NCBI RefSeq assembly: GCF_902506295.1
Contig: NZ_LR733312.1
Coordinates: 415,063-479,062, forward strand
Source: Luteimonas sp. 9C
GTDB taxonomy: Bacteria; Pseudomonadota; Gammaproteobacteria; Xanthomonadales; Xanthomonadaceae
DNA: 64,000 nt
Direction: 5' to 3'
The notes below the pieces were generated by a model. The model had not been told where the DNA came from. It ran no database searches and saw nothing but the letters and a program-made list of their open reading frames with translations. The translations under genes were made by a program, and so were the position numbers. This document shows, one piece after another, positions 8,558 to 17,744 of the stretch (position 1 is its first letter; every line of letters starts with the position of its first letter).

Positions 8558-9556
8558 ATGATCCGCATCGTTCCACTCGCCCTGGCGCTCGCCGTGCTTC
8601 CGACGGGCGTCGCGTCCGCGACATCGTATGGCGGCGAGCTGCAGGGCTTCGACTATCCGCATCCACGCCAAGCGCACGCGTTCGAGTCGCAGGGGCAGGC
8701 CCTGTCGATGGCCTACATGGATGTGCGGCCCGCAGGCGCGGGCAACGGCCGCACGGCGGTCCTGCTGCACGGCAAGAACTTCTGCGGGCCGACCTGGGAG
8801 ACGACGATCGCCGTCCTGGTCGAGGCCGGCTGGCGGGTGATCGCACCGGACCAGATCGGCTTCTGCGGGTCCACCAAGCTGCGCGGCTACCAGTTCTCGT
8901 TCGCCCAGCTCGCCGCCAACACGCAAGGCCTGCTCGAGGCACTGGGAGTCGAGCGCGCCGTGCTGATCGGGCATTCGATGGGCGGCATGCTGGCCACGCG
9001 CTACGCGTTGCAGTACCCCGATGCGGTCGAGCAGCTGGTGCTGGTCAATCCGATCGGGCTCGAGGACTGGCAGGCGGCGGGCGTGCCCTATGCGAGCATC
9101 GATGCGATGGTGGAGGGCGAGCGCAAGACCACGTTCGACAGCATCAAGGCCTACCAGCTGAAGTTCTATTACGACGGCCGGTGGGCGCCGCGCTACGACC
9201 GCTGGGTCGACATGCTCGCCGGCATGTACACCGGACCCGATCGCGACATCGTCGCCTGGAACCAGGCGCAGACCTCGGAGATGGTCTTCACCCAGCCGGT
9301 CGTCCACGAGTTCCCGGAGCTGCGCGTGCCGACGCTGCTGATGATCGGCGGCAAGGACCGCACGGCACCCGGCGCGAACCGTGCACCGGCGGCGGTGGCC
9401 GCGCGACTGGGCGACTACCCGACGCTGGGACGCCGGGCCGCGGATGCGATTCCCGATGCGCGCCTGGTCGAGTTTCCCGCGCTCGGCCATTCGCCGCAGG
9501 TCGAATCGCCCGGCGAGTTCCACGTCGCGCTGCTGCGCGGACTCGCGCCGCGTTGA
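8558..9556 (+). CDS. Secreted alpha/beta hydrolase
   Basis: A 332-residue protein with a Sec signal peptide (cleavage near VASA, residues 18-21) and an alpha/beta-hydrolase domain. The oxyanion segment is LLHGKN (about 69-74), the nucleophile elbow GHSMGG carries Ser140, an acid candidate is in GGKDRTAPG, and the catalytic His is in ALGHSPQ (His311). It probably acts in the periplasm or outside the cell as an esterase or similar hydrolase; substrate unknown. GGAG lies upstream of the ATG at 8558. It lies 76 bp after the methyltransferase gene and could share its transcript. Confidence 0.88.
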   Translation: MIRIVPLALALAVLPTGVASATSYGGELQGFDYPHPRQAHAFESQGQALSMAYMDVRPAGAGNGRTAVLLHGKNFCGPTWETTIAVLVEAGWRVIAPDQIGFCGSTKLRGYQFSFAQLAANTQGLLEALGVERAVLIGHSMGGMLATRYALQYPDAVEQLVLVNPIGLEDWQAAGVPYASIDAMVEGERKTTFDSIKAYQLKFYYDGRWAPRYDRWVDMLAGMYTGPDRDIVAWNQAQTSEMVFTQPVVHEFPELRVPTLLMIGGKDRTAPGANRAPAAVAARLGDYPTLGRRAADAIPDARLVEFPALGHSPQVESPGEFHVALLRGLAPR

Positions 9557-9702
9557 AGGTCCGCGGGCGAGGCCGGGTGCAGCGATGGCGCTCGCATCTG
9601 CAAGGCCGACATTCATTCCGCATTCGTCCCGTGCAGGGCGCAGCCCCTAGACTGTGAACCTCGTCGCGCGCCGCGCGTGCCGCCCATAGGACCCGTTTTC
9701 CG

Positions 9703-10977
9703 ATGTCGATCCGGCGCCTGCCACTCCCGCTGCTGTTGACCGCGTGCATCGCCCTGTCGGCCTGCCAGCGGGCGGCGGAAGACACGACCCCACCGGTGGA
9801 AACCGTCGAGGTGGCGAGTCCGGAAGAAGGCGGTGCGGTCAGCAGTGCGCCGGTCGACGTCGAGGCGGTGCCGGCGCTGCCGGTGGCCGGGCCCGATACC
9901 GGCGCCGTGGACTGGTCGATGGTGATGACCCTGCCCGACGCCACCGCGTCGGTCAGTTGCGAACTCGATTACGCCAACGCCGGCGACGGCGACGCCTTGA
10001 CCGCGTTCGACCAGGACGCGCTGCGGGCGGCGATGGCGCCCTGCGCCGAACGCGGCGTGTTCCGCCTGCGCTTCAAGGGCCGGGTGACCGAGGATTTCAC
10101 CCGCCTGATGCGGCGTCTGGCGGTCGTGGCCGACGACCTGTCCATCAACAAGCGCGTGCTCGACATCGATTCCAGCGGTGGGATGGTGGAAGAGGCCATC
10201 CGCGCCGGCGACGTCATCGCCGAGACGCGTTGGACGATCTGGGTGCGCGAGGGCGCGGTCTGCCACAGTTCCTGCGTGTTCCTGCTCGCCGGCGGCGACA
10301 CCCGTCTGATCGGTGGTCGCGTCGGCATCCACCGCATCATCCGCATGAGCTCCAGCGCCTCCACACGCGCCGAACTCAACCGCGAACTGCGCGCAGTCTA
10401 TGGCCGCGTCCGCGATTACCTCGAGCGCAATGGCGCGGCGGTGGCGGTGGCCGATCTGATGATGGCCGTGCCCAACCGCAGCCTGCGCATCCTCACGCCG
10501 GACGAGCTCAAGCTCTACGGACTCGACGGGGTGAATCCGGCCCAGGACGATCTGGACCGCCTGCGTCTGATGCGCAAGTGCGGGCAGGACTTCGTCGCCC
10601 GGCGCGATGCCTACGCGCGCGCCTTCGACACCACCTGCAGCGCGCCCGACCGCGATGTCGAGCAGATGGCGGCCTGCGGCCTGGAGCTGCGCGGCAAGTT
10701 CGGGTTTCCGGACGCGCAGTGCCCGACCGAAAGCCCGCTGTCGGAATTCGATCTCGTCGGTGCGCTGACCGCCGCCGCGGGCAATGCCAGCCGACTGCGC
10801 ATCCTCGGCGTACCGGACCGCGAACCGCGCCCGGCCGCGCGACAGGCCGCACCGGTGCGCGCGACGCCGGTCGCCGCACCGGCGGCGGTGTCCGCCGAGT
10901 CGCGCGCGGCAAGCGCGCCTGCGGACGAAGGCGATGCGGCGCCGGCAGACGAGGAAGCGGAAGCGCCTGTTCCGTAA
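9703..10977 (+). CDS. ClpP/crotonase-fold lipoprotein, COG3904-like
   Basis: A 424-residue protein with a lipobox (LSAC, Cys21) and an acidic, Thr/Pro-rich linker. The domain has LDIDSSGGMVEEAIRAGD, then CHSSCVFLLAGG and RVGIHRI. This pattern of glycine-rich oxyanion segment, Ser/Cys segment and GIHR is that of COG3904 periplasmic proteins with a ClpP/crotonase-type fold. The C-terminus (about 370-424) is Ala/Pro/Glu-rich and probably disordered. Peptidase activity is possible but not shown. It appears monocistronic; a 6-bp GC hairpin follows at 10983-10999. Confidence 0.75.
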   Translation: MSIRRLPLPLLLTACIALSACQRAAEDTTPPVETVEVASPEEGGAVSSAPVDVEAVPALPVAGPDTGAVDWSMVMTLPDATASVSCELDYANAGDGDALTAFDQDALRAAMAPCAERGVFRLRFKGRVTEDFTRLMRRLAVVADDLSINKRVLDIDSSGGMVEEAIRAGDVIAETRWTIWVREGAVCHSSCVFLLAGGDTRLIGGRVGIHRIIRMSSSASTRAELNRELRAVYGRVRDYLERNGAAVAVADLMMAVPNRSLRILTPDELKLYGLDGVNPAQDDLDRLRLMRKCGQDFVARRDAYARAFDTTCSAPDRDVEQMAACGLELRGKFGFPDAQCPTESPLSEFDLVGALTAAAGNASRLRILGVPDREPRPAARQAAPVRATPVAAPAAVSAESRAASAPADEGDAAPADEEAEAPVP

Positions 10978-11274
10978 TCGGCGCGCCAGGGCTTGGCGCT
11001 GATCCCGGCGTGGCTGCGGCGCCAGGCTTCAGGGCGGCGTCTGCCGCAACGACGTCCTTGACGCCTGCGCGCCAGGATCCAACCGGCCGCCACAGATTCA
11101 GCACCTCTCCCGAAGGCAGAGAGCCTGCTGCGGGCCTGATCCGGGGTCGACGCGCGACGCGCGTCGGGTGAGGGCGGGTCTTTCGATCGCTTCCTGGAAA
11201 GCGTTGTCCATCTTTCGCGGGGCCTAACCCTGACGCGTGCGCGTTGCCTGCCGGCACGCGCGATTCGCGACAGC
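10978..11274. other. Convergent intergenic region
   Basis: About 300 bases between two convergent genes. It contains a short hairpin (GCGCCA/TGGCGC, 10983-10999) that may end the upstream gene. Nothing else is recognised. Confidence 0.4.
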
Positions 11275-13107
11275 TCAGCCCTCGGCCAGAAACCCGCCCG
11301 ATTGCCGCTTCCACAGCTGCGCGTAGACGCCGTCGCCGGCGACCAGTGCCTCGTGCGTGCCCTGTTCGACGATGCGGCCACGGTCCATGACGATCAGGCG
11401 GTCCATCGCCGCGATCGTCGACAGCCGGTGCGCGATCGCGATGACGGTCTTGCCCTGCATCAGGCGGTAGAGGTTTTCCTGGATCGCGGCCTCGGCTTCG
11501 GAATCGAGCGCGGACGTGGCTTCGTCGAGGACGAGGATCGGCGCGTTCTTCAGCAGCACCCGGGCGATGGCGATACGCTGGCGCTGGCCGCCGGAGAGCT
11601 TGACCCCGCGTTCGCCCACGTGTGCGTCGTAACCCGTGCGGCCCTGGGCATCGCTCAGGGTCTGGATGAAATCGTGCGCCTCGGCCCGCCTGGCCGCTTC
11701 GATCATCTCGTCCTCGCCCGCATCCGGGCGGCCGTAGAGGATGTTCTCGCGCACCGAGCGGTGCAGCAGCGAGGTGTCCTGGGTGACCATGCCGATCTGC
11801 GCGCGCAGCGAATCCTGTTCGATCGTCGCGATGTCGATGCCGTCGATGCGGATCGTGCCGGCCTCGCGGTCGTAGAAGCGCAGCAGCAGGTTCACCAGTG
11901 TCGACTTGCCGGCGCCCGAACGGCCGACGAGGCCGATCTTCTCGCCCGGCCGCACGTGCAGGTCCAGGCCTTCGATGACGCTGCGGTCGTTCTGGCCGTA
12001 GTGGAAATCCACGTGCTCGAAGCGGATGTCGCCGGCGACCGGCGCCAGCGGCGTCGCGTCGTCCGCATCCTCCACGGTCGGCGCCAGGGAGATCGAATTG
12101 ATGCCGTCGCGCACGGTGCCGATGTTCTCGAACAGCGCCGAGAGTTCCCACATGATCCACTGCGACATGCCGAGCATGCGCAGGGCCAGCGCCAGTCCCA
12201 CGGCGATCGAGCCGGTGCTGATCGCGCCGCCATGCCAGAGCCACAGGCCCAGTCCGGCGACGGACGCGACCAGCAGCATGTTCAGCACGTAGTTGCAGAC
12301 GTTGACCACCGTGACCAGGCGCATCTGCCGGTGCACGGTCCCGAGGAAGCCGTCCATCGCCTCGCGCGCATACGCCTGCTCGCGCTGGGAGTGCGAGAAC
12401 AGCTTGACGGTCGCGATATTGGTGTAGCTGTCGACGATGCGTCCGGTCATCACCGAACGCGCATCGGCCTGCTTCTCGGAGATGCGGCTCAGCTGCGGCA
12501 CGAAGCGCCACATCAGCGCGCCGTAGAGCAGCAGCCAGCCGATGAACGGCAGCATCATCCGCCAATCGGCCGCGGCGGCGACGATGATCGCGCCGGTGAA
12601 ATAGACGATCACGTAATTGCCGACATCCAGCAGCTTGATCACCGTCTCGCGCACGGCCAGCGAGGTCTGCATCAGCTTGGTGGCGATGCGGCCGGCGAAC
12701 TCTTCCTGGAAATAGCCCATCGACTGCCGCAGCAGATAGCGGTGCACGTTCCAGCGGATCCGCATCGGGAAATTGCCGAGCAGGGTCTGGTGGATGACCA
12801 TCGCATTGCCCCAGGTCAGCAGCGGCAAGGCGACGAGCACCAGCACGGCCATCGCCACCAGTCGCAGGCCTTCGCTGTCCATGAAGGTCGCGGGCGTCTG
12901 CGCACCGAGCCGGTCGACCAGCGAGCCGACATAGGCGTAGAGGACGACCTCGGCCACCGCGATCAGCGCGGTGAACGCCGCCATCAGCAACAGCCAGCGG
13001 CCGCTGCCGCGCACGTAGTGCATGCAGAACGCGAACAGCGTGGTCGGTGGCTGCGTCGGGATCGACGGCGGAAACGGGTCGATGCGGTTTTCGAACCAGC
13101 GGAGCAT
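11275..13107 (-). CDS. ABC exporter, fused TMD-NBD (MsbA/LmrA type)
   Basis: A 610-residue half-transporter. The six-helix membrane domain occupies roughly residues 25-330 and the ATPase follows. Walker A GRSGAGKS, signature LSGGQRQR, Walker B ILVLDEATSALD and the switch IAHRLSTI are all intact, so it should be an active homodimeric exporter of lipids, drugs or peptides. The ATG at 13107 gives the family-like start MLRWFENRIDPFP and has GGAG-like spacing less clear than elsewhere; the longer form from 13155 adds only Arg-rich residues. It lies 100 bp downstream of the oxidoreductase gene and may be part of the same SoxR-controlled transcript, though that is inference. Confidence 0.9.
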   Translation of the reverse strand: MLRWFENRIDPFPPSIPTQPPTTLFAFCMHYVRGSGRWLLLMAAFTALIAVAEVVLYAYVGSLVDRLGAQTPATFMDSEGLRLVAMAVLVLVALPLLTWGNAMVIHQTLLGNFPMRIRWNVHRYLLRQSMGYFQEEFAGRIATKLMQTSLAVRETVIKLLDVGNYVIVYFTGAIIVAAAADWRMMLPFIGWLLLYGALMWRFVPQLSRISEKQADARSVMTGRIVDSYTNIATVKLFSHSQREQAYAREAMDGFLGTVHRQMRLVTVVNVCNYVLNMLLVASVAGLGLWLWHGGAISTGSIAVGLALALRMLGMSQWIMWELSALFENIGTVRDGINSISLAPTVEDADDATPLAPVAGDIRFEHVDFHYGQNDRSVIEGLDLHVRPGEKIGLVGRSGAGKSTLVNLLLRFYDREAGTIRIDGIDIATIEQDSLRAQIGMVTQDTSLLHRSVRENILYGRPDAGEDEMIEAARRAEAHDFIQTLSDAQGRTGYDAHVGERGVKLSGGQRQRIAIARVLLKNAPILVLDEATSALDSEAEAAIQENLYRLMQGKTVIAIAHRLSTIAAMDRLIVMDRGRIVEQGTHEALVAGDGVYAQLWKRQSGGFLAEG

Positions 13108-13208
13108 GGGGAATCCGGTTGCGGCGCGTCGGGCGCGCGGGGGTGGGCCGTCCATTGTCGGCGATGGGCGTCGCCGATGGCGCGACGCGGTGCGAACGCT
13201 GCGTGCGG

Positions 13209-14159
13209 TCAGGGCACGTCCAGCACGATGCGGCCCAGGTGATGCCGCCCGATCGCGGTCGCGGCGCCGGCGGCGTCGGCCAGCGGGAACCGCGCCCCGA
13301 TGTGCAGATGGAAGGGGCCGCGCTCAGCCGCCCGGCAGGCCGCGTGCATCTGGCGCGCACCGGCGCCCGCGCCGAACGCGGAGGCGGTGATGTCGCCGCG
13401 CACCGGCGGCGCGGCGATGCCCCGCGGCCATGCGAGGCGGCCGCCGGGGCGCAGCGCATCGACGATCGCTGCCGCGTCCGGTGTGTGCGCGGTCAGCAGC
13501 GCGGCATCGAGGCCGTCGGGTGCGAAGATCCGCAGGGCCGGTGCCAGGGCGTGACGTCTGCCGTCGATGGCCAGGTCCGCGCCCAGCCGTTCGGCCAGCG
13601 CCACGCCGTCTGCGCCCGACGCCACCGCCAGCACGCGCGCACCGCGCTGGCGCGCGAACTGCAGCGCCATGTGGCCGATGCCGCCACTCGCGCCGAACAC
13701 CAGCACGCGGTCGTCCGGCCCCAGTGCCATGGCAACGGCGACCGCGTGCATCGCCAGGCCGCCGTCGACCGGCAGGGCGGCGGCCTGCGGCAGCGTCAGC
13801 CGCGCGGGCACCGGCCACAGATGATCGGCATCGACCACGACGAACTGCGCATGGAACCCCTGTTTGGGACTGCGCAGGGGCAGCAGGCCACAGACCCGGT
13901 CGCCCTCGCGCAGCCGGTGCACGCCTGCGCCCACGTCCACCACCGTGCCGGCACCCTCGGCCCCCGGCACGTACGGAAACGCCGGTGCGCCGCTGGCGAA
14001 CGGGGCCAGCGCACCTTCGCGCTCGAGAACGTCCCAGGGACCGAAACCCGCCGACAGCACGCGCACCAGTGCCTGTCCCGGGCCGGGGCGGGGAATCGGA
14101 CGTGCGATCACCGAGAGCACCCCGGGGCCGCCGAAACGTGCGAACGCGAGCGCGAGCAT
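13209..14159 (-). CDS. Zinc-independent quinone-oxidoreductase-like MDR enzyme
   Basis: A protein of the medium-chain dehydrogenase/reductase superfamily. It has an N-terminal GroES-like domain, then the NAD(P)-binding Rossmann motif VFGASGGIGHMALQFA. There is no structural zinc Cys cluster, so it fits the quinone oxidoreductase (QOR) subgroup, NADPH-dependent reduction of quinones or enones. I place the start at 14159 (MLALAFARFGGP, the usual QOR beginning, with GGGGA upstream); an in-frame ATG at 14240 would add 27 acidic residues. The gene reads away from soxR behind a SoxR-type promoter, so it is a probable target induced by redox-cycling compounds. Confidence 0.85.
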   Translation of the reverse strand: MLALAFARFGGPGVLSVIARPIPRPGPGQALVRVLSAGFGPWDVLEREGALAPFASGAPAFPYVPGAEGAGTVVDVGAGVHRLREGDRVCGLLPLRSPKQGFHAQFVVVDADHLWPVPARLTLPQAAALPVDGGLAMHAVAVAMALGPDDRVLVFGASGGIGHMALQFARQRGARVLAVASGADGVALAERLGADLAIDGRRHALAPALRIFAPDGLDAALLTAHTPDAAAIVDALRPGGRLAWPRGIAAPPVRGDITASAFGAGAGARQMHAACRAAERGPFHLHIGARFPLADAAGAATAIGRHHLGRIVLDVP

Positions 14160-14271
14160 CGTGTCGTCATCCCCGTCGATGGCGACGCCATGGTCGGAAT
14201 CGGATTCGGTGCGCGGGCGGGTGTCGTCGTCGAAGGTCATGGCGGTGTGGACAGCCGAACGGAGGACGCGC

Positions 14272-14302
14272 AGGCTAAGACCTCAACCAATGTTGAGGTC
14301 AA
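14272..14302 (-). promoter_or_regulatory. SoxR-dependent promoter for the MDR oxidoreductase
   Basis: On the minus strand, TTGACC (14302-14297) is a -35 and TAGCCT (14277-14272) a -10. They are separated by exactly 19 bp, the over-long spacer diagnostic of MerR/SoxR-activated promoters. The operator palindrome fills the spacer. Transcription would start about 25 nt upstream of the ATG at 14240. Confidence 0.8.
14279..14300. promoter_or_regulatory. SoxR operator
   Basis: A perfect inverted repeat of 9-bp arms (GACCTCAAC and GTTGAGGTC) around CAAT. The core CCTCAACCAATGTTGAGG at 14281-14298 matches the known enterobacterial soxS operator in both arms (CCTCAA...TTGAGG). It ends 5 nt before the soxR ATG, so it could also autoregulate soxR. 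Confidence 0.88.
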
Positions 14303-14305
14303 GCG

Positions 14306-14761
14306 ATGTCGACGCGTGCACGGCGGGCGGATGAGGTGGTATCGGTCGGCGAACTGGCCGCGCGCAGCGGCGTGGCGGTCTCGGCGCTGCATTTCTACGA
14401 ACGCCAGGGCCTGATCCACGGCGGCCGCAATGCCGGCAACCAGCGGCGCTACGGGCGCGAGGTGTTGCGCCGCGTGGCGATCATCAAGGTCGCGCAACGC
14501 GCCGGCATTCCGCTGGCGTCGATCCGCGAGGCCTTGGACACGCTGCCCGACGGCCGCACGCCCACCAAGGCGGACTGGACGCGCTTGTCGCGCCGCTGGC
14601 GCAGCGAGCTCGACACGCGCATCGACCAGCTCACGCGTCTGCGCGACCAGCTCGACGGTTGCATCGGCTGCGGATGCCTGTCGCTGAAGGCGTGTCCGCT
14701 GCGCAATCCGGACGATGTCGCGGGCGCGCGCGGCCCGGGCGCGCGTTACCTGGAAGGCTGA
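14306..14761 (+). CDS. soxR: Redox-sensitive transcriptional activator SoxR
   Basis: A 151-residue MerR-family regulator. The winged-helix DNA-binding domain is at residues 12-80 ([20 protein letters not shown]) and a dimerisation helix at about 90-118. The [2Fe-2S] cluster motif [12 protein letters not shown] puts Cys at 119, 122, 124 and 130, the same positions as in E. coli SoxR. Oxidation of the cluster by redox-cycling compounds activates target promoters. There is no soxS next to it; the divergent oxidoreductase is the evident target, as in many non-enteric bacteria. Its 3' end overlaps the convergent DUF2207 gene by 16 bp. Confidence 0.95.
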   Translation: MSTRARRADEVVSVGELAARSGVAVSALHFYERQGLIHGGRNAGNQRRYGREVLRRVAIIKVAQRAGIPLASIREALDTLPDGRTPTKADWTRLSRRWRSELDTRIDQLTRLRDQLDGCIGCGCLSLKACPLRNPDDVAGARGPGARYLEG

Positions 14762-16446
14762 GGCGGCTCGGTCGGAGACGGCGTCGACCCGGCTGCGTTT
14801 TTCGTTTTCGTCGGACTGGCGACTGCCGCGATCCGCGCAGCGAGGCTGTCGCCCATCGAGCGGCTGAAGCGCGCCAGATCGGTGACCACGATGCCGCGGT
14901 ACCAGGGGATGCCGGCGACCGTTTCGAGGGCCTGGCCATCGCCGACCGTCGCCGCGAACGCCTTCGTCCACGCATCTTCGACATCGAGCGCCACCGCGTA
15001 GGGCAGCAGGCGCAGGTAGCGCGCGGCATCGAGCGGCGGCGTCGCGGGCGCATCGCCATGACGGCGCCCAGTCTTCGCGGCGATGGCCATGTGGCGACGC
15101 AGGCCTTCCGCGTCCGCCAGCAGACGCCGGCCTTCCGCGGTGGGGGCGCGCACCAGCAGCGCGAACGCGAGCAGCACCGGCGCCATCAGCACGACGACCG
15201 CGACGGTCGCCGCCAGCGATGGCGCATGCCAGGCGAGCCACAGGGCCGGCACCGCGGCCGCGATCGCGATCGCCAGCGCGCCGAGGATGCTGCCGCCGTG
15301 CGCGCGGAACAACGCCGGCACGAACCGTTTGCGCAGGGCGAGCGCATGCACCTTGCAGGCCTGCGCGATCCGCGCCTGTTCTCGGCTGCGCAGGTCCACC
15401 GTGGCATCGGGTCCGGGCAGCAAGGCGGTCAGCAGCGCACGCTGCTCCATGGTCGGCAGGGTGTGGGCGCCTTCGCGGGTGCGTTCGATCCGCCAGCCGG
15501 TGCGCGCACCCTGCGGTATGCGACGGAGGCGCAGGTGATCGTCGACCGCGGCCGCCAGCAGGTCCGCCGCGCAGCAGCGTGCGTCGTAGCGCATGCGGCG
15601 CAGGTAGCGCAGGCCCGCGGGCGAGAAACCGGCGGGCGGCTCGTGGCATTCGGGCACGGTGCCGGCCGCCTGCGGATGCCGGACGCGGCGCCAGCGCAGC
15701 AGGCAATAGAGCGCCAGCAGCAACAGGCCCGCCAGTGCGACCAGCAGGCCGGCCTGGTCCTGCAGCCACCACATTGCGCGCTGGCGCGGCGTCGGCGGAT
15801 CGATCACGCCCTTCGGGAGGGCCAGCCGCACATGCAGGCCCGCATGCGGCGGCAGCGGACGCGTCAGCGTCCAGCGGGCGGTGCCCGCCGCCGACAGCGC
15901 GACGTGGACATCACGACCGGTCGTACCGGTGACGCCTTGGGCTTCCAGCCTGTCCACCGCGACGGCGCGGGGCAGGGTCACGGTCACCGTGCCCTGTTCG
16001 ACCGGCACCGCGTGATCGCGGCCGATCGCATCCAGCGACAGCACATCCTGCGTCTCGCCGAACAGCGGTTGCCGGGTCGTGCGGTATTGCAGCGTGTACA
16101 CCGGTTGCGAGGGCACCTGCAGATGGCGCGCATCCCCGGTGTGCAGGCGCATGACGCGGCCCGTCCGTTCGATCCGCCAGGGTTCGACGCGGCCGTCGCG
16201 CAGCACGTCGAGCATCTGCAGCGTGCTGACGACGGTCGCGCCCTGCGGATCGCGCGCCCGCTGCGGGAAATCGCGGACGATGCCGTGACGGAAGGTCCGG
16301 CCTTCGGCGCGCAGTTCGATGCGCTCGGTGACATCCAGGCGGCCATCGGCGCGCACGTGCACATCGACGTCGTGCCGGAGGATGCGTTCCTGCGCCCATG
16401 CCGGCAGCGCGAGGCACACGAGCAGCAGGAGCGCCCACCGTTTCAG
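14746..16446 (-). CDS. DUF2207 membrane protein, probable CTG start
   Basis: A 566-residue exported or membrane protein. A signal peptide is followed by a large N-terminal extracytoplasmic beta-rich domain of DUF2207 type, a transmembrane helix ([17 protein letters not shown]), a soluble segment, and a second hydrophobic block ([19 protein letters not shown] and following). The C-terminus is Ser/Pro/Thr-rich. The first ATG/GTG/TTG candidate (GTG at 16419) would cut the signal peptide to ten residues. A CTG at 16446 with GGAG 8 nt upstream gives a complete signal peptide ([18 protein letters not shown]) and overlaps the lemA-like stop (CTGA). DUF2207 and LemA genes are frequent neighbours; function unknown. 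Confidence 0.85.
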   Translation of the reverse strand: MKRWALLLLVCLALPAWAQERILRHDVDVHVRADGRLDVTERIELRAEGRTFRHGIVRDFPQRARDPQGATVVSTLQMLDVLRDGRVEPWRIERTGRVMRLHTGDARHLQVPSQPVYTLQYRTTRQPLFGETQDVLSLDAIGRDHAVPVEQGTVTVTLPRAVAVDRLEAQGVTGTTGRDVHVALSAAGTARWTLTRPLPPHAGLHVRLALPKGVIDPPTPRQRAMWWLQDQAGLLVALAGLLLLALYCLLRWRRVRHPQAAGTVPECHEPPAGFSPAGLRYLRRMRYDARCCAADLLAAAVDDHLRLRRIPQGARTGWRIERTREGAHTLPTMEQRALLTALLPGPDATVDLRSREQARIAQACKVHALALRKRFVPALFRAHGGSILGALAIAIAAAVPALWLAWHAPSLAATVAVVVLMAPVLLAFALLVRAPTAEGRRLLADAEGLRRHMAIAAKTGRRHGDAPATPPLDAARYLRLLPYAVALDVEDAWTKAFAATVGDGQALETVAGIPWYRGIVVTDLARFSRSMGDSLAARIAAVASPTKTKNAAGSTPSPTEPPQPSR

Positions 16447-17000
16447 CGCGCCAGCTCCACGGTCGCCGCGGTCCGGCTGCCGGCGTCCGCCTGGAAGAAC
16501 ACGGCCGGGGCGATGCCCGTCGCCCGGGCGACGAACGTGTCCGGCACACGCTGCACCGCATCGTTGAGGTCCCGCACCGCGCCGTTATAGAAACGGCGCG
16601 CGTACTGCAGCTGCGCTTCCACCTCGACGAGGTCCGCCTGCAACCGTGCGAAGTTGCGGTCGGCCGTGAGCGCCGGATAGGCCTCCTGCAGTGCGACGAG
16701 ACCGTGCAGACGCTCGCCGAGGGTCTGCTCGAGATCCGACAGCGCCGCGGTATCGGAAGTCCCGATGGCACGCGTACGCAGCGCGGTCACCGCGTCGAGC
16801 GTGGCGCGTTCGTGGGCTGCATACGCCTGCACGGCGCTGACGAGGGGCGGCACCAGATCGTGGCGGCGCATCAGCTGCACGTCGATGTCGGCCCACGCTG
16901 TCCGCACCTGGTTGCGCAGACGGACCAGGCGGTTGAACACGACGACCGACCAGGTCGCCAGCGCCGCCAGCAGCAGCGCCCCGAAGAGGAGAGCCGTCAT
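16443..17000 (-). CDS. LemA family protein
   Basis: A 185-residue protein with an N-terminal membrane anchor (residues about 2-20) and the long four-helix LemA domain. Family signatures visible are LVRLRNQVRTAWADIDVQL, RRHDLVPPLVSAVQAYAAHE and ARRFYNGAVRDLNDAVQRVP. LemA proteins are anchored in the membrane with the helical domain outside the cytoplasm; their function is unresolved. The gene is immediately upstream of, and overlaps, the DUF2207 gene, a common pairing suggesting a joint envelope role. Confidence 0.92.
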   Translation of the reverse strand: MTALLFGALLLAALATWSVVVFNRLVRLRNQVRTAWADIDVQLMRRHDLVPPLVSAVQAYAAHERATLDAVTALRTRAIGTSDTAALSDLEQTLGERLHGLVALQEAYPALTADRNFARLQADLVEVEAQLQYARRFYNGAVRDLNDAVQRVPDTFVARATGIAPAVFFQADAGSRTAATVELAR

Positions 17001-17173
17001 CGACGACCGTCCGCGATGTCCGGAACTCGATCCATGGACCATACGGAAGCAGGGAAGTGCCCGAGCATACCCGCTCGCTGCGCGGCGGCGACCCCGGGGA
17101 CGCACGTGCTTGCCGGCCGCGATGCAATGCGTACACTCGGTCCACTTCAAGCAGTTCTGTGAGGAACGTCACG

Positions 17174-17683
17174 ATGATGAACACCCTTCGCCTGTCGCTG
17201 TCGGCCGCGCTGCTGGTCACGCTTGCCTCCGCCGCGCACGCGCAGCAGCCGGCCGCCCAGCCCGCGGCGCAGCCGGCCGCCGCCGCCCAGCAGACGCTCA
17301 CGCCCGAGCAGCAGGCACAGGTCGCGCGCCAGGACGCCGAGATGGGCGCTGCTGCACTGCAGGTCATGCAGATGATCGACGGCAACCGCGCCGGCGAAGT
17401 GTGGGACGGCGCTTCGGCGACGATGAAGAGCGCGGTGACCCGTGACGAGTTCGTGCGTCAGCTCAACATCGACCGCAACCGTCTCGGCGCGCCCACCAAG
17501 CGCGACCAGCCCGTCGTGAGCCGCTCGCAGTTCCGCGCCGGCGACACCGTTCCCGAAGGCATCTACATCAACGTCGCTTCGCCGACCACGTTCGCCAGCC
17601 AGCCGCAGGCGGTGCGGGAACTGGTGTCGTTCCGTCTCGACGAGGACCGCACCTGGCGCGTGTCGGGCTACAGCGTCCGCTGA
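17174..17683 (+). CDS. Exported DUF4019-like protein
   Basis: A 169-residue protein with a Sec signal peptide (cleavage after AHA, about residue 22). A Gln/Ala/Pro-rich linker follows (about 23-42), then a compact domain with the pattern WDGASATMKSAVTRDEF...IDRNRLG...GIYINV...DEDRTWRVSGYSVR. This resembles DUF4019 domains of unknown function. It begins with two consecutive ATGs (17174, 17177) behind a GAGG. It probably resides in the periplasm and is monocistronic, ending before a bidirectional hairpin. Confidence 0.75.
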   Translation: MMNTLRLSLSAALLVTLASAAHAQQPAAQPAAQPAAAAQQTLTPEQQAQVARQDAEMGAAALQVMQMIDGNRAGEVWDGASATMKSAVTRDEFVRQLNIDRNRLGAPTKRDQPVVSRSQFRAGDTVPEGIYINVASPTTFASQPQAVRELVSFRLDEDRTWRVSGYSVR

Positions 17684-17708
17684 GCCGACGATCGATTGCG
17701 TGTGACCG

Positions 17709-17730
17709 GACGGCGCCTGCGGGCGCCGTT
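17709..17730. terminator. Bidirectional hairpin between convergent genes
   Basis: ACGGCGCC (17710-17717) and GGCGCCGT (17722-17729) form a perfect 8-bp stem with a 4-nt loop, followed by a T-containing tail. It lies between the convergent DUF4019-like and S4-domain genes. Confidence 0.6.
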
Positions 17731-17744
17731 CGCGTTTCCGCGTT

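Noticed and set aside
10508..13459. Long minus-strand open frame through the ClpP-like gene and the ABC exporter region
   Set aside because: Alternative-frame reading of the ABC exporter; the exporter frame carries all ABC motifs, the other does not.
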